Shown one piece after another: positions 50,537-61,700 of a DNA stretch of 64,000 nucleotides. Location: positions 186,001 through 250,000 of the forward strand of contig JABBOT010000034.1 of assembly GCA_016165875.1 (NCBI GenBank), given 5' to 3'. Every line of letters starts with the position of its first letter. The first letter of the stretch is position 1. The notes below the pieces were generated by a model, which was not told the DNA's origin, searched no databases, and worked only from the letters and a program-made list of their open reading frames with translations. Origin of the DNA: Acanthopleura granulata (Eukaryota > Mollusca > Polyplacophora > Chitonida > Chitonidae). The position numbers and the translations under genes were made by a program.

Positions 50537-51490
50537 TTAAAAAGTCCTTACTAGAATCATTCAATCACGTGTTTTCTCGCGTTTTCTCTCAAAGTCATGT
50601 CTTTGACAGACAAACTTGTCTGACGAGGCCACCCGTGAAGCGAACGAAGACGTAGAGCAGACATATCATCTTAATTCTCTTGATATCAGAGGTCCATTCT
50701 GTATTCTGCAAAGTTCACGGATTCTGGGACTTTCCCTCTCTCACAGGCAAACAAATAAAGGTTCACTGTAAACCACGTCAAATTATCAGATTAAATTTCG
50801 ATTAAAAGACCAGATTTTATATGTCAGCGTCTTATTTCAGATGATTGTGGACACGTGAGTATGTTACTGATTACAGACACGGCCAGGCCTATTAACGACC
50901 CGTAAACCCGTCAAATACACCCCTCACCCTCCAGGTCCCCACCCCCTCCAACAGCTCCCTCAGGGACTCGGGATCGCGCAGTTGGTCCAGCGTTAAGCCT
51001 GGGTGTGACCACATGACATGTCTCGTAGAATTAGACAAAGTACAAATCACAGCTATCAACTTTCTCCCATACTTTGGTCATGTATAACGGTTTGCTGAGA
51101 GCGCAAAAAAGCACGGGGAAGAAAAATGAACCCAATCTGCTAACGGTCTTGACTTGAAGTCTCGTAATACGCACGTAGTACTAGGAAGAGATGAGGATCG
51201 ATGCTAAATAATAGAGCCCTATAATATGGCATACCTGTCCCTTTCAGTGGAGAATTGCTTCCCGCACATATCGAGGGGCTAGAATTAGGACCGAACACCA
51301 GATAGCTGTCATCACTGAAAACTGTCGAGTGTTTCTTTTTAACATGAATCCGTCTTAATTTTTTTATTTTATATAATTTCTCAGTTCTTTGCTGATTCAG
51401 GGTAGACAATGTTGTTTTGGAAATCGGACCAGGAAAGCCCAGTGTAATTGATCATGCGCGGGTGTAATAAATATATCAACTTTTCTTAAC
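50537..51490. other. Unique sequence without supported genes
   Basis: C-rich segment at 50920-50970; no coding frame supported. Confidence 0.45.
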
Positions 51491-51719
51491 TCTTTTATTT
51501 GTTCATTTGTTTATTTGGTTGTTACTTAGCCCCATATTCAAGTATGTTTCTCTGATATAATGGAGGGTGGAAGAATCCATAGTGCCCAGGGTTAACCAGC
51601 CCACCTGTGGCAATCTCCAGGCGAACTTTTCCACATGTGACCTACAGATATGTACTCCGTATTTGTGGATGACAAGTGGAAAAAAATATAATACTGCTTG
51701 GGATCAGCAATGTGCGAAA
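51491..51719 (-). mobile_element. SINE-B copy
   Basis: TTATTTGTTCATTTG tail, TTAGCCCCATATTCAAG, AATGGAGGGTGGAAGAATCC, TAGTGCCCAGGGTTAACC, TTTTCCACATGTGACC and ATGTACTCCGTATTTGTGG follow the SINE-B order. The tRNA-like head is only suggested by CTTGGGATCAG. Confidence 0.6.
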
Positions 51720-52329
51720 TTATAAATTTTAGTTGATATATATATTTTGTTAACCAGCCATTCCATCAGTCAACGAATGATTGACATCTGAAAAGGACAG
51801 TCAATTGTTCCGGCATCAGTCTACTTGAAGAGTGAATACTTGTGGTCATTCGTTTACTTGACACAGTTACGTAATATATACTTGACAAGCACCTGCCATC
51901 TACATGTTGTCGCCAGACTCGCCGAGGGCGGCACTGAAAATAGCCACCGGGAGCACGATTTATAAAACTGGAAGCGGACTCGTCAAGACTGCAGAGGTAT
52001 AAACAAGGCTCTACCTCCATGGGCGCTCGAGGCGTGACGACCCAATGACAAGAGCAGAGCGATAAATCTGTTGACGAGACAGCCGTTTGTTTTTAGCAAG
52101 CTCACACAACTACATATATCGAAGATAGCAGCCTCGGTGGGTTTATTGTGAGTAAAATGTATTAACGCATTAGAGATCTCGCCCCGGGGCGAAATTTGAG
52201 ACAGCCCAATATATATGTAAATGTATGCAGCCATTCAAGTATATATTAATGTATTAAGGTATATATGTGTGTGGGGAAAATAGCACAAGCCACAAGAAAC
52301 TGTGTAGAACGTAACGTTCATTTAGCAAT
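51720..52329. other. Possible repeat fragment around a GC palindrome (52179-52192)
   Basis: TCGCCCCGGGGCGA is a perfect 14-bp palindrome followed by AATTTGAGACAG. The adjoining sequence is open for about 80 codons on the minus strand without a recognised product. A related string is at 35055. Confidence 0.3.
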
Positions 52330-52510
52330 ATGAAGGCCTACGACATAAAGAGCAAAACCAGAATAGCGACTACAATGCGGTAGTTGGCAAATGATCACAA
52401 GTTATCGGTGAAATCTCACCTCCTGTCGCTTTATTCTAACTGTTCGTGCAAGTTTTTAAGAAGTAACAATTTGCGCGGCCTCTAGCGCCATAGCTTAAGC
52501 AGAACGATTT
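52330..52510 (+). repeat. Dispersed repeat D, copy 3
   Basis: Has AAAACCAGAATAGCGAC, TTGGCAAATGATCACA, ATCGGTGAAATCTCACC, TTTATTCTAACTGTTCGTG, TTAAGAAGTAAC and ATAGCTTAAGC, matching copies 2 and 4 in order and spacing. Confidence 0.65.
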
Positions 52511-52831
52511 AAAAACAATTGCAGTGATGTTAAATGTAGTATACCAGACGTCACTGGTCTAGAATCACTCAAAATGCTGTGCTCTCGTCACATTTAACAT
52601 ATGTACATAAAAAACATGTGAACAATGCAAAAGGACCTAGCCATTCATGTGACTAGTTATTCGTATGTAAACATCGCACATGCTTGTATGTATCAGCAAA
52701 CTGCAAAACAAACTTCACCGATCTACCTGACATACTTAAACAATATGCCCATGCAACTATTACATAAGACATAGACGATACCTGATTGATATATGCCAAG
52801 ACTTTCAAGGCCCAGAAACTTTATTAATTCT

Positions 52832-52975
52832 AGGCCTTACGTGGGAAGGTCTGTCAGTAACCTGCGGATGGTCGTGGGTTTTCCCCGGTCTCTGCCACCA
52901 TAATGTTGGCCGCCGTCGTATGAGTGAAATATTCTCAAGTACGGCGTAAAACACCAATCAAATAAATAAATAAAT
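52832..52975 (+). mobile_element. SINE-A, 5'-truncated
   Basis: ACGTGGGAAGGTCTGTCAGT, AACCTGCGGATGGTCGTGGG, ATAATGTTGGCCGCCGTCGT, TACGGCGTAAAACACCAATC and an AAATAAATAAATAAATT tail. Little diverged, so a relatively young truncated copy. Confidence 0.8.
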
Positions 52976-53989
52976 TCCCGGCCGGTTAGTGACGACTGTT
53001 AAAATTGCTGTAAACATGACTGCGTTTCTTTTCTCCCAGTAACCGTGGTTTCAGAGGTTATGTGAGTTGCTACCCTGTACGTATTTACATGAACATTCAG
53101 ACTAAAACCCCAACTGAGGTAAATTGACAGTATTACCGGCTCCCTTTTTCGACCATGTCACACAGCCGTCTTTTTCACGTTTTACACCACATGCTGTAGG
53201 CTATTGTATTACCACACAATGTATACAGAAAAGGTAAAAGTGATATTACAGAACAGAAGATTTTGAGGAAATCAATTTAGTAATAGATAGCCAGCCTAGC
53301 CAAGAAAAAGTGCCTAAAATTGGTTCGATGGCATCTCTATGTTACAAACACACTAACTACCCAGATCTTCTCATCAAGTACCTGGGATGATCACACAGGT
53401 GGATGTCAAGTTTGTAAGCTTCCGGTAAAAAAATAACATCATTCAAAATGGCCACCATAATGGGGATACTCTGGTATGTAAAGTAAAGCAATAATCATCA
53501 GATTTTGCAATTTTGAGTGACAATAGACGCTTGCTTGCGCTGTATGTGTTATCATATGTGATTAACACGTGCATTCAGGCAGTAAGAACTTAACTGAACC
53601 TTTTTGTTTCGAAATGGCTGCCATAAGGTTTCAGTAGTACATGCAGCACTATGCATGTCTTGCATATAGCACCTCTTTCATTGTTACAAACTTGTAATAA
53701 CTTAATTCGGTATCATTGGTGAACATTACAATGGAGTCAGTACATTCTACGATTATCATTAGAAAGTTACGCCTAAAAAAGCTGAATATTGGGGGTGAGC
53801 TTTAGGAATGCGCTAATAAATGAACCTTTTCATCCTCGTAAATTCATTAGTGACAAAACAGCAAAACGTTAAAAGACCAAATACATGGCTACATTGGATC
53901 CAATTTATTGCAAAGATTCACTTCAAGTATAATAAAATAAATACGACTGTAGCTGTTTACCTTTAATATTTTGTAGCTGTGTTACAGGA
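52976..53989. other. Unique AT-rich sequence
   Basis: Lies downstream of the decayed minus-strand coding region. No repeat or coding frame recognised. Confidence 0.45.
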
Positions 53990-56900
53990 ATCATCGGGCT
54001 CACACCCACATGGAGGGATACACATCCTTGACTTGAGGCATTTGCATGAAGCAGCCTGGCACTGTTTTGGAAATACATGTTCTCACAAATCTGGGGGTGG
54101 TGGAAGATTACTCCAGTCCCCCCTTCAGTTTCTAACCATCCACCAGGGGATAACTATAGTATGCGACTGCCAAGTGTAGCTTACGGTTTTCGTTTTTTGT
54201 GTTTTATTTTTTAACAAAAATCAAATTTAGCGTACCTCACACCGTATTTGGTACCTGGGGTCTGGGACAAGTGACAAGAAATTTCTTCGACTTCTGCCAG
54301 TGATCCAGTTGTGAACACGGGGGCGTCATCCAGAACGAGAAGTTCCACTCATTACCCAAACAAGGCTTTCTTCAAAAATATACAACAGGAAGAGACCGGC
54401 AACATGTGTCTTTGCAATGGACTAAAACTTTTCTCCGTGCTTGGTACTCTCTAGTCCATGAAGAATAATACCGGTATCCGTGTCTTTATATTCTCGGCCC
54501 CGACTGGTCAGAATGCTTCGTCATGTTGATGTGGCTTTCTTATTGGAAGCAAAATCTCCACCGATTATGAACTTCATCACAAAGGCACATCAGGTCATCT
54601 GACAGGAATGAAAGACGACCAGCTTTAGATCACATATGCTCGGGTGGCACCACCACCGAAGTCACCAAAAATGGCTCCGGTGAATGTGTCTGTATTATGC
54701 CCGAAGTATATACAACAAATAGGTTTACCTAAACTCTAAATAAGAGCTTTCCTTTAATCAGTACATATACATGTACAACTCTGAATGTTACGTAGACCCG
54801 ACTTTCCTCCATGAATATTCACCTTGATGTCGTCAGTGGTGACATCGGCCTCTTGCTACCATATCCGCACACACGAACACCAAATCATCTGTCGCATGAA
54901 CCGTTTTATCCCTTCGAACATTCAAATGAGATACCATCCATTCCGGATGATATGGATTCATCATCATAGCAGCATCTGATGTGACAAACGCCTCTCCCCA
55001 AGGAAAACAAATATGTCACGCGCTGAACCATGTTGAATGATATGTTTGGAGACAATCCAACATAGTAACGTCTCATGAAGTTCTTTGAGATGAAACTGCG
55101 TGAGTGTCTCAGGTATGTTCCCCAGTTATTGCAATGCGAATCTGTTTTGAGCAGGGACATCTAACAGCGGAGGACCGTTCTTGAATTTGTTTCCAAGGTC
55201 GCGAGGTGATGTGGAGACACACCGATGTCTTCGATTAAGCCAGGGGACGTATGGAAAACAGATGTAATAGTTCTTCAACGATCCCTTTCACGCCTGCGGA
55301 CTTTCTCAGTCCACCCATTTGTGGAATACTGTCCACGTAATGCTACAGGGAATTTTATTTGCTAGCTGGTGACTTCTTGCAACTTAGTAGTAGAATATTG
55401 TGGCAAAATTCCAGCTTACTAGCTGGGGATTTGAACAAGTGATCTCTGGGTTTCGAGGGAGATAACGCTTATACATTTGACACCAATGTCTTCAAGATCT
55501 TGGCCAATTGCCATGTCACGTTAAATCTAATATGCAAAAGTCATCATCGCTACAGTTATTGGTGTATATCAGGAGACTGGTCCATATCATTTCTTTGGTT
55601 CTACAGCACAAAGGTCAACCTCCTGAATCCAGTATTGACTAAGTGCTTCTGGTTGCAGCGCTTTGGGATTTCATAAAAAGGCTGAGGATTGTTATCACTG
55701 TATTGTTGCCATAAGCAGCGCAGGGAGAATCGGCATCATACATGTACCCAGAGTGGTAGAAGATCTACCTGTCTACAACCACGACTGGGTTGATCTTAAA
55801 TTTGATCACATTTTCGTACATCAATAATTCCATTGATAAATTCTTAGGACCTTTTAGCTGAAGCAGATTTGGAATGTAGGATGAGTCAAGGCTTCTATCT
55901 CTGAATCCGCAGTAAGAGGAATCGTCTGGAATAATTCCCAGTCGTGTGCACTGGTGATCCAAGATGCCAAAATTGTTGCGTGAAAAGTATTCTAACGTCT
56001 CTTCCAGCACATCTATTGGGTTAGATGACGACGAAGCAACATAGGGCCCATTCGAACCATGGAACTGTCTGGGGCCACATTCCTTAGGCTCGTATTTTTG
56101 CAGAATGTTGATGCCAGCAATCGTGTCCATTTGTCTTTTCTATTCTGTGTAAGATATCTTTTCACTGCCCCTTCTTTTTAAAATTATATTCGTTTTCTGT
56201 ATTACCACAAAAAACATTGTATATATTGAGTAGAGTGTTGTATAGGAAAATAAACATTGTCAAAAATGGTACGTTTGACCGCCAATTTGTTTTTTTTTTG
56301 TCGATTTTGGATACTTTTATGGCCAGCGTCAACCTGACATCCACCCTGCTGATGTAATATATGACCCATAGAACATCCCTGGCTAGTTAGTTTATTTGTA
56401 ACAGAGAGATGTCATTAAACGACAAGACAGCATGTGTTGGCTGGCTGACTATAAACAGTACTTTGTATATGCTGGGCGCTCGACATCCTTGCACTTTTAC
56501 CACAGACAGTGAAGCGATGTGTAGTAAACGTTAAGGCATTAGCACCAATACTTTTCTCACTGAAAACATACCAAATTCAGTGCTTCTGTAATTCTCAAAG
56601 TGTTTTGAATTGGAATTGAAAAGTTAGTCACGTGGTCAATGCACATCCAGGGCTCAATCCCGAACCTGGTCCTACCTAAGACTTGGACATCGTTAATCTT
56701 GGCAATTCGTCTTTTGGCGCTATAGACATTATAGAGGAATAGACCAAATCCTAGTTCGTCTGGTGTCAGTGCAATGTGCCCTGATGGAGCGTCGTGCCTG
56801 GTGTCTTTGGAGTGGTGTTCCAGGTAGGCAGCGCTTTGGATATGTCGGCATCGGTAACGGCCAGCTGCATGCAAGGAGACACCGAAATTAAGTTGAAAGC

Positions 56901-57050
56901 GTCGTTATCCTCCCAGTAAAACAACCAAAACCATCATATCATTCATATAGAGTGGCAATTGGAATAACTGGACGGGGGCTCTAGGTCAAGCACATTATCA
57001 GCTGCCTTGAAACATACGACAATTTCCTCCGAGCCGTGAAAGCAGTGTTG
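53990..57050 (-). pseudogene. Decayed coding region of a repeat-associated protein with a Cys-rich C-terminus
   Basis: Read on the minus strand, protein-like blocks follow each other in one order but in shifting frames with stops between them: HCFHGSEEIVV (from 57050), LTPDELGFGLFLYNVY (within 56557-56874), KYEPKECGPRQFHGSNGPY and LLMYENVIKFKINPVVVV (56130-55765), YMYDADSPCAAYGNN (about 55750-55700), NPQPFYEIPKRCN, LTQFHLKEL, DGISFECSKG (ending 54906), DLVFVCADMVARG, DVTTDDIKVNIHGG, NTDTFTGAIFGDFGGG (about 54700-54650), ELLVLDDAPVFTTGSL (about 54340) and last CKCLKSRMCIPPCGC with DDSCN (about 54050-54000). The closing cysteine pattern resembles the C-terminal Cys-rich domain I recall from multi-copy, transposon-like proteins of molluscs and cnidarians; that link is recollection. 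At least six frame changes or stops show the copy is dead. A multi-exon live gene is the alternative, but there are no convincing splice sites at the breaks. Confidence 0.6.
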
Positions 57051-57294
57051 CCTGCAAATAAAGTCTCATAAACAAGGTGCCAAAAAAAAAATAAAAATAA
57101 AAATAAAAAGTAACGCAGAAGTTGAATTCTTCACCTCGGAAAATCTGTTTTGTGCAAGACGAATAATTAATTTAACACATTGTTACGCAAAAGAAAGACA
57201 GGATATCAGTAATCATGAAATAAGCAATGTAATCGCACTCAGCGTGGACAGCAGGTCACAATTGGGCGATTATTGAGGATAGCAGGCACATATT

Positions 57295-57573
57295 CTAACC
57301 ATGCGTTTTAACTTTGATATGGTATACATAAAACCTCGCGAGGTAGGGTAGTATTTGAAAAGATGATAAATAACGGGAACTCAATATATTACGCTTGACC
57401 TCATGCCAACAATTATATACAAGGGTAAGACCAAACGCAGCAGCTTGTTTCGCCTGTCTCATCTTTTGTTTGTCAAATAATTTTACTTTTAATTTATTGG
57501 TCTGTGGCTTTGTTGCAAAATGATTTTGATTCACATGTGGCGCTACATTTTGTATATGTTTTAGGCCATGCAT
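57295..57573 (-). pseudogene. Possible 5' extension of the decayed coding region
   Basis: A minus-strand frame of 92 codons lies about 250 bases upstream of the decayed region and in the same orientation. Its first two thirds look protein-like: polar and basic, with the stretch KQKMRQAKQAAAFGL suggesting an amphipathic helix. The end is AT-rich and less convincing. I do not recognise it. It could be an N-terminal part of the same dead element or chance. Confidence 0.25.
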
Positions 57574-58149
57574 TTATTTCGGAAGGTTGGACGAATATCA
57601 CTTTGCAATGCCTAAATTCCATGCTCATACTTGCACACGAGCCTGTAGCTAACACAGTGCGCGACATCTGAGCGGTTTCTAATCTTTGCCTTTACGCTTG
57701 GTGAAATAAATGTAATTAAATTTAAGTTTAATCTTTTTTTTTCATAACTTTCTGTGATATCATCCGTTATTTCGCTCGGGTAAAGAATTATGCAGTCAAG
57801 CTTATTACCGCTGTGAATATGAGTAGTGCTCCTAATACTTGCTGGATGTAATCCAAGGTGAACGAAAGTGAACAAAAGGCGTGCGGCATGGGTGGAAAGA
57901 TCTGCGTAAACGATTGGTTGACAAACGAGGGAAGTTTGATTTACCTAATGATTGATCGTATGATTACATTGATGCATTTTTTCTATTATATGACCGAATG
58001 ATGGACCCTTCCCAAGAGAGGTCTGGGCTATACTAATTGGTCTTGCTTCATCCATAATGAACTCTGAAGTAACATTATTCACTGAGGTGTCTTAATGATT
58101 GATGTTTAATGAATTGCAATTAACATATGTTCATCGCTATATTTTAATA
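57574..58149. other. Unique sequence leading into the duplicated block
   Basis: A minus-strand frame of 87 codons (57612-57875) is AT-rich and unsupported. From about 58050 the sequence matches the second copy of the flanks at 58506. Confidence 0.45.
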
Positions 58150-58375
58150 CCTAGAATTGCTTAAGCCATGGTGCTAGAGGTGAGGGATGTAAGTAGTTTC
58201 TTTATAATCACATACTTAAACAATTAAATAAAAGCGAAGCTGTGGTAAAGTGGCAAAAGGCCGGATTTCACCGGTTACCCATGATAATGCGACAACCAGC
58301 ATACTGTCGTCGCTGCTCTGGTTTTACCTTCTATGCTGTCATATTTTAAATTAGCTTTTTGAATGATCGATTGAC
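58150..58375 (-). repeat. Dispersed repeat D, copy 4 (inverted)
   Basis: On the minus strand it reads AAAACCAGAGCAGCGACGAC, a GGTAACCGGTGAAATCCGGCC motif (19 of whose bases fall in the matching block), GGCTTAAGCAATTCTAGG. It is flanked on both sides by sequence that recurs, without the repeat's middle, at about 58506-58690. Confidence 0.6.
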
Positions 58376-58410
58376 TTAACGCCAGCCTAATCGATCATGC
58401 TTGATCCAAA

Positions 58411-58507
58411 ATTTATTTATATATTTATCTGATTGATGTTTTATTCCAGATTCAAGAATATTTCATTTATTAGACGACAGCCAGCATTATGGTGGGAGGA
58501 AACCGGT
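58411..58507 (-). mobile_element. SINE-A tail fragment between the duplicated flanks
   Basis: ATTTATTTATATATTTATCT, TTCAAGAATATTTCATTTAT, GACGACAGCCAGCATTATGG and GGGAGGAAACCGG. It lies exactly between the two related segments at 58.05-58.38 and 58.51-58.69 kb. Confidence 0.65.
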
Positions 58508-58690
58508 GATCCGAAATGAAATTTGAAGTAACATTTTTTCAGTCAGATAACTGAATAACTGATGTCTAATAAAATGCAATTAATATGTTCATCACTGCAT
58601 TGCTTTACATAAAATGCTCTGGTTTTACCTTCTTATGTTGTTGTATTTTGCATCAGCTTTTTTTATTGACTGATTGACTTAGCGTAGCAG
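58506..58690 (+). repeat. Second copy of the flanks of repeat D copy 4, lacking its middle
   Basis: Aligns in order to the sequence around copy 4: GAAGTAACATT, TTCATCACTGCAT (compare TTCATCGCTATAT), GCTCTGGTTTTACCTTCT and GACTGATTGACTTAGCG (compare GATCGATTGACTTAACG). About 150 bases present at 58155-58310 are missing here. Either the block was duplicated and then lost its middle, or these are two copies of a larger repeat with different internal content. Confidence 0.5.
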
Positions 58691-59380
58691 TCAACCAGTC
58701 AGCATATGCATGAAGCGGAATATCATGGTTGAACTCTTGTTTCGCCTTCGGAAAGCTTTTAGTTAAAAAAAAAACATAGCCAAAAAAAAAAAAAAAAAGA
58801 ACTGAATGAATGATTATGGCTTAACGCCACTTCGGTAACATTACAGAAACACTGGGGAGAAAACATGAAAAATTGCTAGTGATATTTCCCCAGATGTCAG
58901 TTATAAGTCAAAGAATTTTTTTGGTCAAAATGCAGATGACACTTAGAAAGTAAATCTAGTTGCAACACTTGAAAACCCGCTTTTCGGGTCAATAACTTTT
59001 CATGTCCAGAGTTAAATATTTACATTGGAGCAGCTTGCTGTTTGCTGTTAAAGTATAGGAGTGTCTCTTTAGGACTGACAGACATCTGTTAACGCGTTTG
59101 TCTCTTCGGTCGTGACTTTTCCATCACATTATGTGCCAGACCTTACGAAAATAGATACATGTCTCCATACTCCATTCACTAAAACCGACTTTTATTTGTC
59201 TCTTGATAAAAAGTCGAGAGTCTTTTGTTGAATCTGAGCGTCTATCAGCTGTATAGTTCTATCGCTGGAATATCTAACAACTTGCCGCGAGCTGGACATA
59301 GTCACGTAAACACACTACTGTATATAGGGGGTTTCTATATATATAGTGGTAAAGTAAGTATACAGATGTGTAAGAGTGAC
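58691..59380. other. Unique sequence with A runs
   Basis: Homopolymer A runs near 58765 and 58781. No gene supported. Confidence 0.5.
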
Positions 59381-59575
59381 GATTGATTGATTTATTTGTT
59401 CATTGAGTGATTGATTGTTCTTTAATGCCCTGCTCCAGAGTTTTTCACTCAAAAGATGGCGATCAGTTTCATAGGTAGAGGGCAGCGGAGTGCCCAGGAA
59501 AAAGCGCCCAGATTTGGCGAGTTATCGACGCAGTTTCTCTTGTGTGACGCACAGATGTGCACACAATATTGGTGG
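59381..59575 (-). mobile_element. SINE-B, part before the SINE-A insertion
   Basis: Begins with a GATT/TTTATTT tail and carries the SINE-B core (TTTTTCACTC, AAGATGGCGATCAG, GAGTGCCCAGG, ACGCACAGATGTGCACAC). Compare 50327-50536, 51491-51719 and 20161-20491. Its body resumes at 59852 after the SINE-A insertion. Confidence 0.7.
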
Positions 59576-59840
59576 TCGGAGCCTCCGTTGCCGAGTGAAC
59601 GGGTGCTCTCGTGCAGCGTTAGGACCCAGGTGTCTCCCACCAATGCGGACGCTGTGAATTCAAGCCCAGCTGACGCTGGCTTCCTCTCCGATCGTATGTG
59701 GGAAGGTCCGTAAACAATATTCGGATGGTCATGGCTTTCCCCGGGCTCCAATCGGTTTCCTCCTACCACGATGCTGGCCGCCGTAGTATACGTGATATAT
59801 TCTTGAGTACCACATAAAACACCAAACAAATAAATGAATA
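59576..59840 (+). mobile_element. SINE-A, full length, inserted into SINE-B with target-site duplication
   Basis: Starts TCGGAGCCTCCG, carries a tRNA-like head with a decayed A box and a B box (GTGAATTCAAGCC), then the family core (GGCTTCCTCTCC, GTGGGAAGGT, TTCCTCC, GATGCTGGCCGCCG, ATATTCTTGAGTAC) and ends in an AAAC/AATAAATGAATA tail. It is bounded by the direct repeat AATATTGGTGG at 59565-59575 and 59841-59851. SINE-B sequence stands on both sides, so the insertion is precise and the family's unit is about 265 bases. It moves with enzymes supplied by a LINE partner not seen here. Confidence 0.85.
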
Positions 59841-59851
59841 AATATTGGTGG

Positions 59852-59930
59852 AAAACAAGTGGTTTAAAAGGACCTTTAAGCAGCGCAAAGTGTCACACAA
59901 GGGTTGTGGGCGGTTCATTGTCACCAACAC
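59852..59930 (-). mobile_element. SINE-B, part after the SINE-A insertion
   Basis: Continues with AAAACAAGTGG, the same string that follows the TATTTGTGGATG region in the copy at 51.6 kb. The tRNA-like head is not clearly preserved and the right end is uncertain. Confidence 0.5.
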
Positions 59931-61213
59931 ACCAGTACAAATGTAGTATCTTATAATAAACAGGATTCTGTAAACATAACAGATTGAAGCTTATGATAAA
60001 AATGGTTCTACGAACACAATGGGCACAATCTTATCGTGAACGCCGTCACGTTAACTTTAAAATGGTACTCTGAAATTTAAACAGGCATTTTCACAAGATA
60101 ACTAGAGCTTGAATTAATACTTTAGATACTATACAGCGACAAAAGTGTTTATTTACGACAACTCAACCTGTACCCTTACACACAGCGGTTAGCTGGTGAC
60201 GGCACCGAAGGGACATAACCATATCAACAATCTAGATAGAGTCACCTCCCTTTAAAGGATAATGACAACGGAACAAATTTTTTTGACACACGGGATATAT
60301 ATTGCTCAGCTTAAGATTTGGAAAATGTAAACTGTTTTCACCGGGCTCCACTAACATCTAACTTCAACCAAGCCCTATATTTATTTATTTATTTATTTGA
60401 TTGGTGTTTCATAAAAAAAGAATTTCAGCTACAGCGAAACCTCCTTTGGACATCTTAAGATATCTCAAATAACAGGCACAGTATTACATTTAGAGAGCAT
60501 CTGTTTTCTTGCCACAAATTTGCAGGAGAAAATGAATTCCAGACATCTGAAATGAATCCAAGATATTTGAAGTGAGTTCAAAATATTTTAAATAAATGTA
60601 GGTCGAAAGGGCGATTCCCACTGGTGTTTCTATTTTTTCGACCATCCAGAGAGCAGTACAGGTCTGAGTCAGCGAATGCAGTGCTTCATAAAGGGCTTTG
60701 ATAGGGCAAAAATGTTCAGGGCAAAATTTCGAGGCCGGGATTTCCACAGCATGCAAGTGGGTATGCATGCATGATTGGATTTTACGTCTTTGTCTTTGGT
60801 ACGACCAAACCCAGGATTGATTCCGGATCCCCCAGTGCCCCCTTGAGACTCTTCATATTGTAATTTCGGTTGTACTTAAATATGCACCAGGCTATTTCTC
60901 AGGCCTAGTCGCACTACTCCTTGGAATACATTTCATGAAATGCAAGATGCCCCCCCCCCTCCCAACCCCGCCGTTCAACTTGCTATATGACGAATATTCT
61001 GAATTTACGCGAGTCTATACATAATACCATCTTGGGACTATAATCGCCCCATCAGTGTGTCAAGGACAGGTGAACGTTACCCAATACATGTAGTTACCCT
61101 ACTCTTCCAGGCACAATTATGCCTAGTCAATAGAAAAATATGCCTTTGCGTATATGACTTTTCAGGATATACATTGTATATCGGGAAATGTTGGGCCAAC
61201 GTTTAAAATCCTT
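59931..61213. other. Mostly unique sequence
   Basis: Contains only the SINE-A tail remnant at 60377 and a C run near 60952. The minus-strand frame at 60490-60768 is not recognised. Confidence 0.45.
60377..60440 (-). mobile_element. SINE-A tail remnant
   Basis: TATTTATTTATTTATTTATT, TGATTGGTGTTTC and a weak continuation (AATTTCAGCTACAGCG). Short and diverged. Confidence 0.45.
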
Positions 61214-61400
61214 TAGGTCTGCCAATATCTCGGTTTCCTCCCACCATAATACTGGCCGCCGTAGTACAAGTATAAGTAAAATAACTATAAGTATATATAT
61301 CAGTGAAAAAGTGTAAGTGAAATATTCTTAAGTACGGCGTTAAACATTAATCAAATAAATAAATAAATATATAAATAAATGAATAAATAAATAAATAAAA
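61214..61400 (+). mobile_element. SINE-A tail with an internal AT-rich expansion
   Basis: CTCGGTTTCCTCCCACCATA, ATACTGGCCGCCGTAGTA, then about 40 extra bases of AAGTATAAGTA-like sequence before GTGAAATATTCTTAAGTACG and a long AATAAATA tail. The expansion looks like a local duplication of the AAGTGAAA segment. Confidence 0.7.
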
Positions 61401-61604
61401 TTCCTTAAGCTGCATCCAAATTGGCAACTCGGAGTGACCTGTTGTTGGCAAATTCTTGACATTTGGTTATTCGGCAACTGCACTATATTGAAAAGCTATA
61501 GCGTGTTGGTCGTAACTTGCTAATTCTTGACATTTGGCTTGTGCAGCTCCATTTAATTGCAGCGAACTGCATGTTTTAGCCATATGTTAAAATCGTCTCT
61601 TTTC

Positions 61605-61700
61605 ATTTATTTAGTTATTTGATTGGTGTTTCACGCCGTACTCAAGAAATTGTTCATCTATACGACGGTGGCCAGCATTATGGGGGAGGAAGCCTGAGAG
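61605..61700 (-). mobile_element. SINE-A tail fragment
   Basis: TTTATTTAGTTATTTGATTG, TCACGCCGTACTCAAGAA, TATACGACGGTGGCCAGCAT and TATGGGGGAGGAAGCC. Head and centre absent. Confidence 0.7.

Noticed and set aside
56000..56130. Resemblance of CGPRQFHG to the CGPRGF motif of serine palmitoyltransferase-type enzymes
   Set aside because: Only a few residues match; the surrounding blocks and the Cys-rich end do not fit that enzyme family.
59449..59829. 126-codon minus-strand frame
   Set aside because: Spans the nested SINE-A and SINE-B.
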